The notes below the pieces were generated by a model. That model was not told where the DNA came from. It made no database searches and worked only from the letters and a program-made list of their open reading frames with translations. Made by a program: the position numbers and the translations under genes. Positions 1 to 11,479 of a stretch of 64,000 bases of DNA are shown here, piece by piece. Position 1 is the first letter of the stretch. The number at the start of each line of letters is the position of its first letter. The stretch is from Lingula anatina (lineage: Eukaryota; Brachiopoda; Lingulata; Lingulida; Lingulidae). The stretch covers positions 126,986-190,985 of the forward strand of contig NW_019775347.1 in NCBI RefSeq assembly GCF_001039355.2. Direction: 5' to 3'.

Positions 1-568
1 TTTTTAATCAAAACCAGAGTGCTCAAGAGGAGTCCATGACTGGCCACTGACATTCCTCTTGTAATGTTTTTTTTTTCCTGTGGAAGACACTTTGCAAGTG
101 AAGACAGTTACATTTTAGTTGTGATCAGGATCTTCCATTGCATCTTGCCTTTATGGCAAGTCCTTATAGGCAACAGCTATGCTATGTAGCCAGTCACAGT
201 TTAGGATGTACACAAATATCATTCACTGACAATGCCTTGAATGGTACCACGATTTAGCAGTCACATTTACGTGTATATCTTCTTAACTTGGCACATTTAC
301 TCTATTACTGTATACACCTTATCAATAGATTGTTCACGGTTCCAAGGAATTATATTCAATGATGTTTTAGAGACAGTAATCACTTATGTTGGAACAAAGA
401 TGGAAGTGAAACAGCTATGTTTCACTGTTGTCACTTGAGCAGTATCAGGCTGAATGCTCATGACAAGAGCAAAACATAGCTGTTATGCTGCTAATGGTGT
501 TCCAGAGCAACTATAAGTGATTACTATCACTAAAACATCAGTAAATACGTCCTCTTGGTTTATTACAG
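1..568 (+). other. Intron (3' part) of an upstream gene
   Basis: No coding exon is recognised here. The stretch ends in a pyrimidine-bearing 3' splice site (TTACAG, ending at 568) for the exon that follows. Its most notable content is a foldback element at about 361-539. The small open frame at 241-438 has no family resemblance and is treated as chance. Confidence 0.6.
361..539. repeat. Foldback (inverted-repeat) element, MITE-like
   Basis: The two ends are inverted copies. GATGTTTTAG at 361-370 pairs with CTAAAACATC at 530-539, the block around AGTAATCACTTAT pairs with its complement near 510-525, and AACAGCTATGTTT (410-422) pairs perfectly with 472-484. Arms are about 65 bp with small indels. 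No coding capacity. It ends about 30 bp before the splice acceptor of the next exon. Family not recognised. Confidence 0.75.
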
Positions 569-753
569 ATGGTCAAGACACCTACCCAGTTCAAGCCACC
601 GACCAAAGCTTGAGAAATCCCCAGGGATATGGACAGCCTTATGGTCAGCAGCATGTGCCACAATACGGACACCCTTACGATCAGCAGCATCTGACACAAT
701 ATGGACACCCTTACGGTCAACCTTTTAGTGCACAGTATCAGCAGTTTCAATAA
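569..753 (+). CDS. Terminal coding exon of an unrecognised protein with Y/Q/G-rich tail
   Basis: A splice acceptor (TTATTACAG) at 560-568 is followed by an open frame that begins with the last two bases of a codon and ends with TAA at 751-753. About 61 residues are encoded. The first third is ordinary (DGQDTYPVQATDQ), then comes a low-complexity tail with near-repeats of the type QQHxxQYGHPYGQ. Such Tyr/Gln/Gly tails are common in RNA-binding and adaptor proteins, but I cannot assign a family from this exon. The earlier exons lie upstream of the window. An AATAAA overlaps the stop (749-754) and another lies at 1082-1087. The gene converges on ATG10. Confidence 0.7.
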
Positions 754-1803
754 ATGTTTCTTTTATATGCACAGTCTGTTGAACTCTTTCTGGGATGATT
801 TGGTCAGTTCTTATGGTCAAGCCAATTTGTAAGCAGGAAACTGTTTGTGATGTGAATGTAATATAATTCCATTTGGATGGGCTTCTTTGTAAATGTTTTT
901 ATTCATTAAAACTTTTTACAAGACTAGAAAATGTAAGACATTATGAAGAAATATATAATAAGGACCATTTTCTTTTATTTTACTTTGTTAGATGATTTTT
1001 AAAAAGAAAGCATATTTGTCACCAATGTACAAATTAAATATCTTATGATCACAGTATTTAAATGATCCAACTTTTGAAAAAAATAAAGAGAAAGTTTGCA
1101 AAATATGTTCTTGCATAAATCTTCGTTTTTTATCATTAAAAGGCATGTTGCCTCAGCACTTAAACAGTGAATACATGTTAACACAACTCTGAACTTCACC
1201 TGCTGTTTAAGACAGATATTCCCATACTAATGTAAAATAACTATTAAAAGTTTTACATATACTGACAACTGCACTTTTTTAATCCTTGGTAATTTTCCTT
1301 GCAACCAGTCGTAACTTTCTTAGGATTAGACCTATTGAATTGAGAAAGTGCAGGCTGAGGCCCATCATGAATAGAAAAGATTTATGTGACTACTTCAGTC
1401 AAAGATGTCATTGGAATCCTGTTCAGAAAATCCAAACCCAGGTTTGTCTCATCTGTGTTCTCCAACTGCCAAGCTGCAAAAAGTGTACAAGTCAATCTTA
1501 AAAGAATGCAGATGTACGCCAGTGATAATATTTACATTAAATGGAATGGTTTCCCTTTGTTACTGAAAAACTGACGCAACCTAAATGTATGTACTTTCTA
1601 CTTTAAAATACTGGTTGAAAACCAATACATTCCTATTTGCAAAATTAAAGCTCAGGTAATGTTCTGCTGAATTTAATCATAATACCAAGGTGAGCTTGAA
1701 GCATAATTTACTACTTCACTCAAACTTTCTTACCTTTCCCTTATGTAGCACAGGCATAGTAGGCAACACCCCTGGCTTGTAGGTATGGTTCACACCTGTT
1801 GCC
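754..1803. other. Convergent 3' spacer between the Y/Q-rich gene and ATG10
   Basis: No coding exon is recognised. It should hold both 3' UTRs. On the + strand an ATTAAA near 905 and AATAAA at 1082-1087 are poly(A) candidates for the upstream gene. On the - strand TTTAAT (ATTAAA when reversed) at 1672-1677 and TTTATT (AATAAA reversed) at 974-979 could serve ATG10. The open frames at 1286-1574 show no homology. Confidence 0.5.
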
Positions 1804-1891
1804 TCAATTATTCCCTATCAACCCGTACTCTAAAGACATTCCAAGTCTCACCACTGGTGCAACTGAACTCAGCCACTGGACTAAATAGCTT
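1804..1891 (-). CDS. ATG10: ATG10 exon 6 (stop codon)
   Basis: Acceptor ATTACTCCAG followed by [20 protein letters not shown] and a TGA at 1806-1804. This matches the human C-terminal block ITSWLSIVGPVVGLNLPL. It was not visible as a long open frame; it was found by looking for the missing C terminus. Confidence 0.88.
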
Positions 1892-4800
1892 CTGGAGTAA
1901 TAATAGATATAAACATTTTCTTATATTACATTTTCTTTAAATTATATGCTTGTTAATGTCAGATGTTGAACAAGCATGTTCAGTTGTACCAAAAAATTTG
2001 TTTCACTTGATAATAGTACACTAAACTTGTAATAGCCTGCTTGCTGGTGAGCACTTGAACTTCCCATATTTCTTACACTTCAACAAACTGACAACTGACA
2101 ATGTGTGTCTTCAGTATGCAAGTAAATTTGACAGACAGTAAAGGAAAATAATATCAGTTCTTTTTTGTCACAAAGGTTGAACCAAGAGGGTATGTTTATG
2201 TATACATCCTTGGTTTATGGCAACTACACCATGTGGACAGTCAAACAGGGTTCAAAATCTATCTAACACTGGTTATGATTGTTATGTTCACTTTTCATTA
2301 GGGTTATTGTACTCTTTGCAATATATAAAACACATATTGAATGCATACGTAAAAATATTATATCTATCTATCTATCTATCTATCTATATATAATTGCTAT
2401 TAGCACCCACCCTTTTCTTCTCATGCTGGGCGTATGGCTTGTGGCACTGACCCCTGCTAAACCCTGTGCAGTATCTGTGGATATCTCTGGTTTGGTGGCT
2501 CTTGAGAGGACGCTATGCTTCATGAGACTGGCTGTATGGCAAGGGTGAAGCTGGAAATATGGCCTGCCCAATATAGGATGTTCCTGAAATTCATTAAATA
2601 CGACATTTTTAAGCCAAACTTGTGTACAATAATTGACAATGTTACAGTGAAGTTTTCCACAAAATTGGCACTCAATATACATTTTTCCATCAACTTAAAA
2701 ATAGTTTAAATGATAGAAAACAGAATAAATAAAAAAATAAAAATCTCACCAAGACCCAAGGATGAATATCATTTCATGATCCCACAGGAATGATTTTACT
2801 TCACTGAATTTTTAATCTATTTTCTACTTACCTGCTGCGTAAGGAATGTCCACCTTTCTTGGCTAAGTCTGCTTTGGTAAATTTGAGGTACTAAGGACCA
2901 TATTTCATCCAGGGTCAGGAGTTTCCCACCTGTAACATAAAAAGTTAATTTCATTAGAAATACCTTTCATTATTCTTCTCAAATGTTTCAAAAACTCTTC
3001 AATATCCAACATAAAAATTTAATAAAATTTTTTAGCAAAAATTCTTGGGACACTATTTAGCTACAATAAATTTAGCATAAAAATGTTGAATAATTCTTTT
3101 TTTCTTTCTATTATTTGTTAGTCTAGAAGATAACATCAAATAGAATGTGTTCTCAATTGTTGTACCCTAAGCATATTGTTTAAATGCAAGCTGCATCATT
3201 AAGTTAAAGTTATACTTACTGTCATGATACATGTTAAAATACAGGACTGGTACACTATAGCTGTCACTGTACACTACATGGTATTCACATGATATCACCC
3301 TGGTCTGAGGCTTTACCTGGATAGTATTTGATTCCTATATCAAATGAGAAATGCTGTTATTAAGATCCAAAATTTTCTAAGATTTCATGGAGAGAGATTT
3401 TCTTCCACATAAAATATAATATTGGGACATCCTAAACGGGAGGTTCCACAGGGGTTGGGGGACAAGGAGTCCAAAACATAAATCTTTGATTTGGTCAATG
3501 CTTTACAGGGAGTCCAACCCAAGCAAGCCCAACCAACCAACCCGTGATTTCCCAAAGATTTTGTAAGCTGCCCAGCCGTCTATTGATGCTAATGGCTGTC
3601 CAAATAACAACTGGATGGCTTTATGGGGAAAGCCCCAACCCTTAATGATCAATAATAATGATACACTCATAACTGTCATGTATGGCATAAAAATCTTAAT
3701 TCAATGAAGAATATAAATTTAAACATATCTACCTCATCTTCAACTTCTTGCTCTGTAAGTTCGTCAACCTCCAAACTGGATTCCACCATGCCACTAGACA
3801 CATCTGCTAAGTGTTGGTCTAACTTTAAGAGTTGTCTTTTTGATATATAGCCACACTTGGAATCATTTGCCTGAAGATGAATCCTCTACATTAGAACTAA
3901 GACATTTTAGGCGAATAAATTATAACCTGAATGTCAATATTTGGTTGCTGTATTTGGTATAAATAAGAAGGACATATCCAGCTGGCTAATTAGTTAAAGT
4001 CAAAAAAAAAAAAAAAAAAAAAAAAAATCCCCTGAAATCTATTTTTCTAGCATTGTAAATATTTCAGAATACTTGGCCAGTTGTTTAAACGAATTATTTA
4101 ATTTAATCAGAATCAGAGGTTTACTGACAATCTCCCTAAATCCGGACATGATCAAATACAAACACATGAAGTAGTTCAGAGTGATTTCCATAAACAACTT
4201 GATATACATTGTAGTATTTAAACTAATGTAAAAATGTATTAGTACTAAACAATATATGGATCACTACATGAAAACGTATACTTTAACTCTACTTGCCATA
4301 TCTTATATCTACTATTTAAAGGGGGAGGAGAGTGTTGAAAAATGCATCATTAGTGTGTCTACGTTTATACAGCATGGATGCAATTTTCACATCCCTTACT
4401 TTAAAACAGGCATCTTCAAAGTCTGTTGTGCATTTTGTTATATCAAAATCATTACATTGTAGAAGGGTAAGAAATAATGCTCTAATGGACTCTGGAGCTG
4501 CACTGCCCAGTATATCCCTGACAAGGGCTTGATATTTAAGGGGCCATCCCCAGACCCTATCATACTAACTGCTGAAGCTGCTAGGGGGTAATTAAATTAT
4601 CGTTTTGCAGGTTCAGCAGGCGTGGCAGACATCTAAGTTGAGTGTAATTTAGCGAGAAACCCCTTGGAGATGGGTCGATCCTGTTAGAACGATCTAGGTG
4701 TGGGAACCCAGTCGTAAACTACCATCTTGTCCCCCCCCCCCCCCCCAATTGGGTCTTTAATTCAGTACTAAAATAACTTTTAATATTTTATTTTTGAAAA

Positions 4801-4922
4801 TAGGAATACTAGCCCCAAAATACCATTGCTAACTGCCACGTATCTTTCAGTGTCGCAGAAAGCTCAACAAATGCATGGAGTTCGTCTGCAAATACGGAGG
4901 CGGATATCGTCCCATCGACCAT
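1804..4922 (-). CDS. ATG10: ATG10, E2-like ATG12-conjugating enzyme (whole gene, six exons)
   Basis: ATG10 is the E2-like enzyme that takes ATG12 from the E1 ATG7 and attaches it to ATG5 in the cytosol, a step needed for autophagosome growth. Coding exons run 4922-4824, 3870-3733, 3334-3220, 2929-2832, 2583-2411 and 1891-1804, joined in frame to about 236 aa (human protein 220). Diagnostic stretches are [44 protein letters not shown] and the WLSSVAPVV block near the C terminus. The catalytic Cys lies in LHPC at about residue 165 (human Cys166). All joints keep phase, and each exon has AG and GT borders. The model has about 15-20 extra residues between the catalytic segment and the last exon. 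The gene is divergent from SSBP. Confidence 0.93.
2411..2583 (-). CDS. ATG10: ATG10 exon 5 (catalytic cysteine)
   Basis: Starts exactly at [15 protein letters not shown], whose Cys is the thioester-forming residue of the family; acceptor TTTCAG. Its 3' end is chosen by phase: the last exon needs two leading bases, and GTGGGT after 2411 is the only GT in the frame that supplies them. Residues after ...HTASLMK (about 35) are poorly conserved. If the donor is not used, the frame reads through to a stop at 2380-2382, giving a shorter alternative C terminus. Confidence 0.8.
2832..2929 (-). CDS. ATG10: ATG10 exon 4
   Basis: 98 nt; acceptor TTACAG, donor GTAAGT. Encodes [10 protein letters not shown]...RWTFLTQQ, matching human GRPLTLKDIW...WDTITQQ. 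The first codon is AGT, split across the intron, and the exon ends in phase 0. Confidence 0.95.
3220..3334 (-). CDS. ATG10: ATG10 exon 3
   Basis: 115 nt, starts in phase 0 and ends one base into a codon; acceptor GATATAG, donor GTAAGT. It contains [18 protein letters not shown], close to the human YEYHVLYSCSYQVPVLYF, the core beta strands of the E2-like fold. Confidence 0.95.
3733..3870 (-). CDS. ATG10: ATG10 exon 2
   Basis: 138 nt, phase 0 at both ends, acceptor ATCTTCAG, donor GTAGAT. Encodes [10 protein letters not shown]..., then an acidic Glu/Asp-rich stretch. The CGY motif matches the DGYMCK region of human ATG10, and the acidic part matches its variable insert. Confidence 0.88.
3998..4027. 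repeat. Poly(A)/poly(T) run
   Basis: About 25-27 consecutive A in ATG10 intron 1; with a short run of C at 4732-4746 nearby. Simple sequence only. Confidence 0.9.
4541..4713. repeat. Foldback-family element, copy A (ATG10 intron 1)
   Basis: The part from about 4617 to 4713 (GCAGACATCTAAG, AATTTAGCGAGAAACCCC, GGGAACCCAGTCG) matches the reverse complement of the left arm of copy C near 40.9 kb almost base for base. The opening part (CCAGACCCTATCATACTAAC) matches the right edge of copy C in reverse. Non-coding. Confidence 0.7.
4824..4922 (-). CDS. ATG10: ATG10 exon 1 (start codon)
   Basis: ATG at 4922-4920 in good context (A at -3, G at +4). The 33 codons begin [15 protein letters not shown] and end DTWQLAM, matching in pattern the N-terminal helix of ATG10 (human ...YCAEFIKHS...DSWEW). 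The donor is GTATTT, weaker than the others. Ends in phase 0. Confidence 0.85.
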
Positions 4923-7843
4923 GCTTGTTTCCTTTATGTTTTGACAGTAGAATGCAAAGATTCGGATAACCGAAGTTAGTATTACGCAGGCATTCTTGTA
5001 GTATTAAAAAAAGTGTGACAGGAAGAACTGCCCCTTTAAAGGATTAAATGTTCACTAACACACTTCTCACTGTCAATTTACATGTACTTCAAAGTTACAC
5101 CACTGGGACAATTGCTTTAGTTTAGAAGTAAACTAGCTGCTCTTGCGCGCAGAATTGCACTTCTTTTATTATTGAACTTTATCGGAAGTTTTGCACTCTT
5201 TCTTTCAAAATTGGTTGTTAATAACTTGTAACTGTATTTGACATAAGACAAATGCTTGCCTCAGTGATCATTTGCCTAATTGTTTTAAACATTAAACTTT
5301 AATTTAAAGTGCAGCTTTTTGATTTATCTTTATAATATGATAAAAATTTTGACTCGCCATAAATATGGCCTCTATTTTTTATCCACGTCTGCAATTTTGC
5401 TTAACTTCATTTTAAGTAGTACATTACAAATGTCAAAATTAAAATACATAGCAAAAATAACTTTCTATTTTTTCCACTTGCAAAGCTTGATTTTAAACTT
5501 CAGTATACGGAAGAAGGGGTGTTGTTGGAACAGCGGATGCAAGCTGGACAAGTCCAAGCCTTGGCTCCAAGACATGTGCTTTGTGCTTACGTGATCATTT
5601 GCACTCAACATTTTTACTTGTAACAAGCAAAAAATAAGAATGCAAAATTTCTTTAATTTTAAAAGAATGACGTTGCTTAGTACCTCCAATTATTTCACTG
5701 CAAACTGCAAACCTCCGGCCCCTCGCCAACATCGTTGTTTAGATGACCTATATTTCAGCAAATAGAAGTTTCAAGATCTCCAATGCATTGAGAAACCTGA
5801 AAAGTGGAGCAACCGCTTTTATCTGTACCAAATAGTACAATCGGCGTTATTTCGGCATGCAAATATTGATGATGACCATGAACTCTGTCACATACAGGTC
5901 CTTGTAATTTTTGCTGTTGAATTTCTTGGATAATTGTTGATATCTTGTGTCCCATAAATTCTAGGTTTTGGTTAAATATTTAGTCCCTGTATATTAATAC
6001 ACCATTGTAGGCGACGTGTCCACGACTATATTATATACTGTTGCTTTCATTACACAAAATCGAGATTTTTCCACTTGGTATATTTCAACAACTTGAATGA
6101 TGTACTCACTGGATAATTTGTAAGTTTTTTGTTGTTGATTTACAGGCCAAATATACCTCTGAACAAAGTAATATCTGCTGTATTCTTGAAAATACTGAAT
6201 CAGTGGTACGTACATACATATGTAGAAGAGTTACCGGGGCGTCTCCCCTTTTTTCACACAAAAAAAAAAAAAAAAAAAAAGAAAAAGAAAAAAAAAACAT
6301 TCACACGGTGACAAAATCTGACATTCACATTTAGTCAGTTTTGATTTTCGAAAACATTGTTTACAATATTCTATTTTAACACAGCAATAAATGCAATACA
6401 TAAACCTGAATCGACTTGGCCTTAATCAATAGTTTGTGTCCCATTATAATTCTCGTGAATTTTAAGCGCTGGCGCAAAGGGAGACGGGGCAAAACTGTAT
6501 GACGTAGACAGGAAGTAGGTAAGCATATATAATGTTACATAACTCCCAAGTTCATGCACGGAGGGACGAAACGGTGTTTGCATTTCAAGTTGTTCAGCCC
6601 ACTGCATGGCATCATTCAGTCTATAGATCAGCATCTCAAAAAAAAAAAAAAAAAAAAAAAAAATCGTGACATCATAGGGTAAAAATGCTAAATATAGTCT
6701 GACATTTGATAAGCAGAATACCTGGTTAAAAATTCATCAGACAATTCCACAGACAAAGGCACCAATTAAGAACCCCACTCCTTCCTTTTAATTTTTTTAG
6801 GGGGTGGGGGGGGGGGGGGGTCGGCACTACACTACCACTGGCCCACGTGCTTTCCCTCCATAATATGTATGTCTGTAAAATTGAACTGTTCAGATTGTGT
6901 GCCATTGTGACTGTGATGCAGTATCTATGCAAGTCAGAATAACGTTCACTTCGTAAATGCAATTTGATAAAACAAATAGACGACAAACAACGACATTCAA
7001 GCACTGGTCTAGCTGGATCTAGCTGACAGCTAGTAGCTTCCACCGGGTCCCCTCATCTACTGTTAAACGTGGACCTTAAAGACCTTACAGTGTAAGTGCA
7101 TGCCTAAATTTCCAAACAGATTCAATCCACTGTCATATCCTGCTATTATATTTCTTTTGACCAAGGCTCTGATTAAAACGACCTGTTTATTATGAAAATT
7201 ACTAAATATTTTAATAAGCGACTTCCGGTTAGCGGGTTATAGCTATTATAAGTAAAATTAAGGCTCAGTTTAGATTATTTGGGTCACTGAGGTTCGTTGA
7301 TGATAATAAAAATATTTACTTATCATAGTGAAAAGGTATTACGACTACGTTCATCCCAGGACAACTGATAATTACCTTATGCTCGAAAATCAGTTTCAAT
7401 CATATTTTGATGTTAACCAAGCTTCTATGTATTTTACAAGGATTGTAATAAATTAAATTGTTGTACACATCAATTATTTATCAGTGTAAATTAACGCACT
7501 CAAAACGTAGCATCAAATAAATAAATGCTTCCATTAAAAAAAACAGTGGTATTTAGACATTTAACATATCATATTACTGCACAAAAACGTGAAGGTACGT
7601 TGAACAAGTCAGCGATGTTGAATATATGGCACTATATATTGATAGCTGGCTGGCAGCCAACCTCGCTTATCAGCTGGGCCGTGTGATGTTTGAACACGAC
7701 AGTTTCAAGGCTCACCAATCCTCCGTAATAACTCGCCCAATCCAAGATTGCTATTTGACAGGTCCTTGTGACGTCTCTATGACGACGAGGTCAGTGTCGT
7801 CCTTGATCATGGTTTGACAGGTGCGTGACAGTCAGCTCCCAGC
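4923..7843. promoter_or_regulatory. Divergent promoter region between ATG10 and SSBP
   Basis: The only sequence between two head-to-head start codons, so it must hold both promoters and 5' UTRs unless further 5' exons lie elsewhere. No TATA box is placed with confidence. A CRE-like TGACGTC lies at 7769-7775, 69 bp before the SSBP ATG. The stretch also has A runs (6260-6297, 6638-6662) and a G run (6800-6820), which look like inserted or slippage sequence. No exon is recognised; the small frames show no homology. Confidence 0.5.
7769..7775 (+). promoter_or_regulatory. CRE-like TGACGTC upstream of SSBP start
   Basis: Seven of eight bases of the CREB/ATF palindrome TGACGTCA (last base T). It lies in a short stretch with more CG dinucleotides than the surroundings. 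Function is inferred from the motif alone. Confidence 0.25.
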
Positions 7844-7899
7844 ATGTACGCTAAAGGGAAAGGATCGACGGTTCCCTCCGATGCACAAGCAAGGGAAAA
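7844..7899 (+). CDS. SSBP: SSBP exon 1 (start codon)
   Basis: ATG at 7844 with A at -3 and an in-frame stop 18 nt upstream. Encodes [18 protein letters not shown] plus two bases of a Lys codon; donor GTAAGT. The vertebrate start is the same pattern (MFAKGKG or MYGKGKS). Confidence 0.95.
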
Positions 7900-10800
7900 G
7901 TAAGTTGCTTTATATGCTTCGACAATTCTGTGCATTCTTTGAATTTGCTTATTTAATTTTGGAGCGGGGATCTTTGTTCGACCTGGGACGTATTTCCACC
8001 TGTAATAGAGGGATGCCCCTTTCATATGTGTAAATGGCTGTTCTATCAATTGCGCCTTCCGTTTGAGATATACGTGCTAAATATATTTTCTGCAATCTTA
8101 AGAATAAGAGTGTTTTACGCGAAACTATCAAAGAGTGTTAACAGTCAAATATGTAAGAAAATGACCTTAAAATATGATCAAAATATTTGAAGGGAAACCG
8201 AAGTTACAGAGCTTTGTAATGCGGCAGCTACACACATTTAAAATCAGAATGGCCGCCATTTCTGAATAATAAACACACAAGTAAATAATCGTAATGCAAT
8301 GATATTTCTTTGTTTTCAGGCTTGCACTTTATGTATATGAATACTTATTACACGTAGGGGCTCAAAAAAGCGCACAGACATTTTTATCAGAGGTAAGTAT
8401 TTCGATCTTTGTTATGTTCGCCGGTGACCGGCTTTGTATATAACATTCAAATTCCTACATGTGCACACACTTTGTGTTTTGATAAATTTTTGGAATTTTG
8501 TGGATAAAGGGGTTATTGACTTTGTCTCTGTATTGTGCTTTATGAAACTGAATTCATTTTCAAATACGATTCTGGTTTTACTTTTTTGTGTCTATGCTTT
8601 AACTGAAGAGTGCCTTTATCTGACCTCTTTGGTAAACTCAAGAGGCTCCAAAGGGGGGTTCTGTACAACAGTTAAATAACTTCCTTAACCATACATGATT
8701 TATGTTCTTCTTGTGGTTTCTTTGTTATTCAGATTGGTTACATAAATTATGTGTAAATTATGACAGAAAAGCAGTATGATTTTTAATTTTTATAAGGATA
8801 AAGGAAATAGAATATATATATATATTTATATTGTACATGCACATTAACACCAGGTACTTGTCAATAGTTTTTGTTGCTTGCTATCATGATGTGCAAAAAG
8901 CACATGTTTGAATTTGATATCTGTCAATTTTTTAAAAATTGTTCTTTATATTAAATTTAATGAAATTAGTGCGTAGGGGGAGAGTTATTTGTCAACATTT
9001 TTCAACCTTAAAATAAAGAAATTGGATGACATTGTATTTCATTTTTCAGTAGCCAACATCATACAGAATGAGAGTTATTTATATATAACTGTTTATTTTA
9101 CATATTCTAAGAAGATGCCAGTGAGTTAGAGATAAATGAAGTAAAAGAATTGATATTTATCACAAATTGTTTTATTCAGAAATAGTATTGCCCTGTCATC
9201 TCCAAAGTTTTTACTTGTAAGTTTGCTTGAATCTGCATCCTTTTATTCTGATGTTATCTCAAGTTCCTGTTTCTTACCCTACAGAAACATTATAGAGAAT
9301 AATGAAACAGTTTGTGCCAAAAACTCTAGACCTTCCACATTCTGGGCAATCAAGGTTCAAAAGTGGGCTAGTGTTATATAAAATTTAAACTATTTTCCCA
9401 GCCTGGTGCCTCTCTAGGTGGGCAATAGCCTCGAGCTAGGGCCTAGTGGCTCAGACTGATGGAAGCAGTGATTTCATAATTTTTGTAGTGTTTTTTTCAA
9501 CAGTAAAAGACCCACCTGGAACTGATTTGCTAAAAATTATGAAAATTGAATTGCTGTTCATAAACGATAACATGCCTTTTGAGATTTTAAAAAAAAGTTG
9601 TAAATTTATTCTGTGCTTTTTTGTTTTACAGATAAGATGGGAAAAGAATATAACATTAGGCGAGCCTCCAGGGTTTTTACATTCATGGTGGTGGTAAGTA
9701 AATTTTATTCATATTTCCTGTTATTTTGAATTAGGTATTTTGAAGTGCTATTTCAAAACATGTCTCAATAAACCCTGCTATGTATAGATTTGTTTTTCTA
9801 GAAGATAATGGTCAACCTGCCCTCTTTTCCATTTCCATTGACATTTGATAGAATGAGATAAGATTTGTCTTTAAAATTTAGTTAATATTTTAAAATAAAA
9901 TAATGATAAAGCTCTCAGTGACTTTATTTATAATAAAAGTGAATATCAGAATTCAACAAGTTATTGGTCCTAAACTGTATGTTAGACATGTCAAAATGAT
10001 ATTATTTTGGACTGGTTAAATGAAAGAGGTCAAGCAGGTATACTAAACCTGGTATGCCTCCGGACCATTTCTTGTTAAATGACTGGTCTCTTTCTTGTAG
10101 GTTACTTAGCCTTTAAGAAAAGACAATGATGTTCCATTAGTTTTGACAATTTGTCATCGATTTGATGACAATTTTTAAAAAAATATTGTCACTAAAAGTA
10201 TAAATATTTTAAATTAGTTGACAACGGTGTACCCATTTGTACCAAGTTAAAATGAAAAAAAATTATGTTTGACAAAGTTAAATTAAGAATAGTATATTGT
10301 CCTTTTGTGGACTGTATTTTTAGGTTGCTTTTTAAAGGTGCATTTAGATCTAGTCTTACTTGAACTTAGAGTAATCTAATAGCTGTCATCAGACAACAAG
10401 ATAAGAAAAACCCTGTCACACTTCAGAATTTTGCAACCCATTTTACACAATTTGTTTATCTGGGGATCTGTGTCAAGACCAGTTTTTGGTTTGAGATAAC
10501 ACATTACCTTGTACCAGTAGTACTTCATTTTATAATTTTGTGATAAAAAAGAAATATATTTTACTTCATAATGATGCATAATTTTAATATTATTGTGAAA
10601 AATCATAGCAAGACTGAATGAATTATTGTTCTGAAAGATGACATTTCCTTCCTAAATATACCCATCAGAAGTTAAAGGAATTCTTTGAGTTGGGGAGAGA
10701 TAACTTTTTTAAATTGCATACCTTTTACCTTCACTTTCATATTACTGTCAGGCCATCATATCCTCTGCAAGGTTTGAATCAGTATTTAGTAGAGTTAACT

Positions 10801-11439
10801 ATAGAAGGGTTGCAGTATATTGCTCTCCATAAGTTTGATAGAAACTGTGTAGGAGTCTTGGTTGGGCCTTGTGTAGGAGTCTTGGTCTGGTCTTGTGTAG
10901 GAGTCTTGGTCTGGTCTTGTGTAGGAGTCTTGGTTGGGCCTTGTGTAGGCGTCTTGGTCTGGCCTTGTGTAGGAGTCTTGGTCTGGTCTTGTGTAGGAGT
11001 CTTGGTCTGGCCTTGTGTAGGAGTTTTGGTCTGGCCTGGGATTGCTAGGGATCGGTGACATCAGCTTCAGAGCTGAGTTTTCATAAATGGAGTAGAAATG
11101 TTTAGGTTTTAAGTGTGGGTAGGTTTTTTAAGTGGGCAGATATACGGTGAGATGTGGGTGTGGAGTCCAATCATGGCGGTGTTGTTTTTGAACTGTACGT
11201 AAAATATATTAAAAGTCTGAAATTGACTGCCATATTTATATGTATTATGTAGAAGGTCACATTGTTGTACCATATTGTGGTAGCTCCAGTAGAATAGGAT
11301 TATGCTTGAATTCCTTTGTTATATTCTATGCAGTAGGAAGGAAGATTTTGGTATAAGTTGTGTTTCTAATAAAGTTGGTGTCTGATAGCTATTAGCCGAC
11401 TATAGGAAGCTACTCTGATAGCATGCAACTTTACCTCAT

Positions 11440-11479
<40 letters not shown>

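Noticed and set aside
2380-2682. 100-codon - strand frame as a gene on its own
   Set aside because: Only its middle is real: it is the catalytic exon of ATG10 plus intron sequence at both ends.
6129-6311. Lys-rich frame
   Set aside because: Encoded by a poly(A) run.
7807-8131. - strand frames opposite SSBP exon 1
   Set aside because: Shadow frames of exon 1 and intron 1 with no homology.
9446-9697. 83-codon + strand frame as an independent small gene
   Set aside because: Its last 21 residues are SSBP exon 3; the rest is intron 2.
10690-11061. Overlapping open frames on both strands (up to 122 aa)
   Set aside because: They are translations of the 24-bp minisatellite; the period keeps all frames open and there is no homology or start context.
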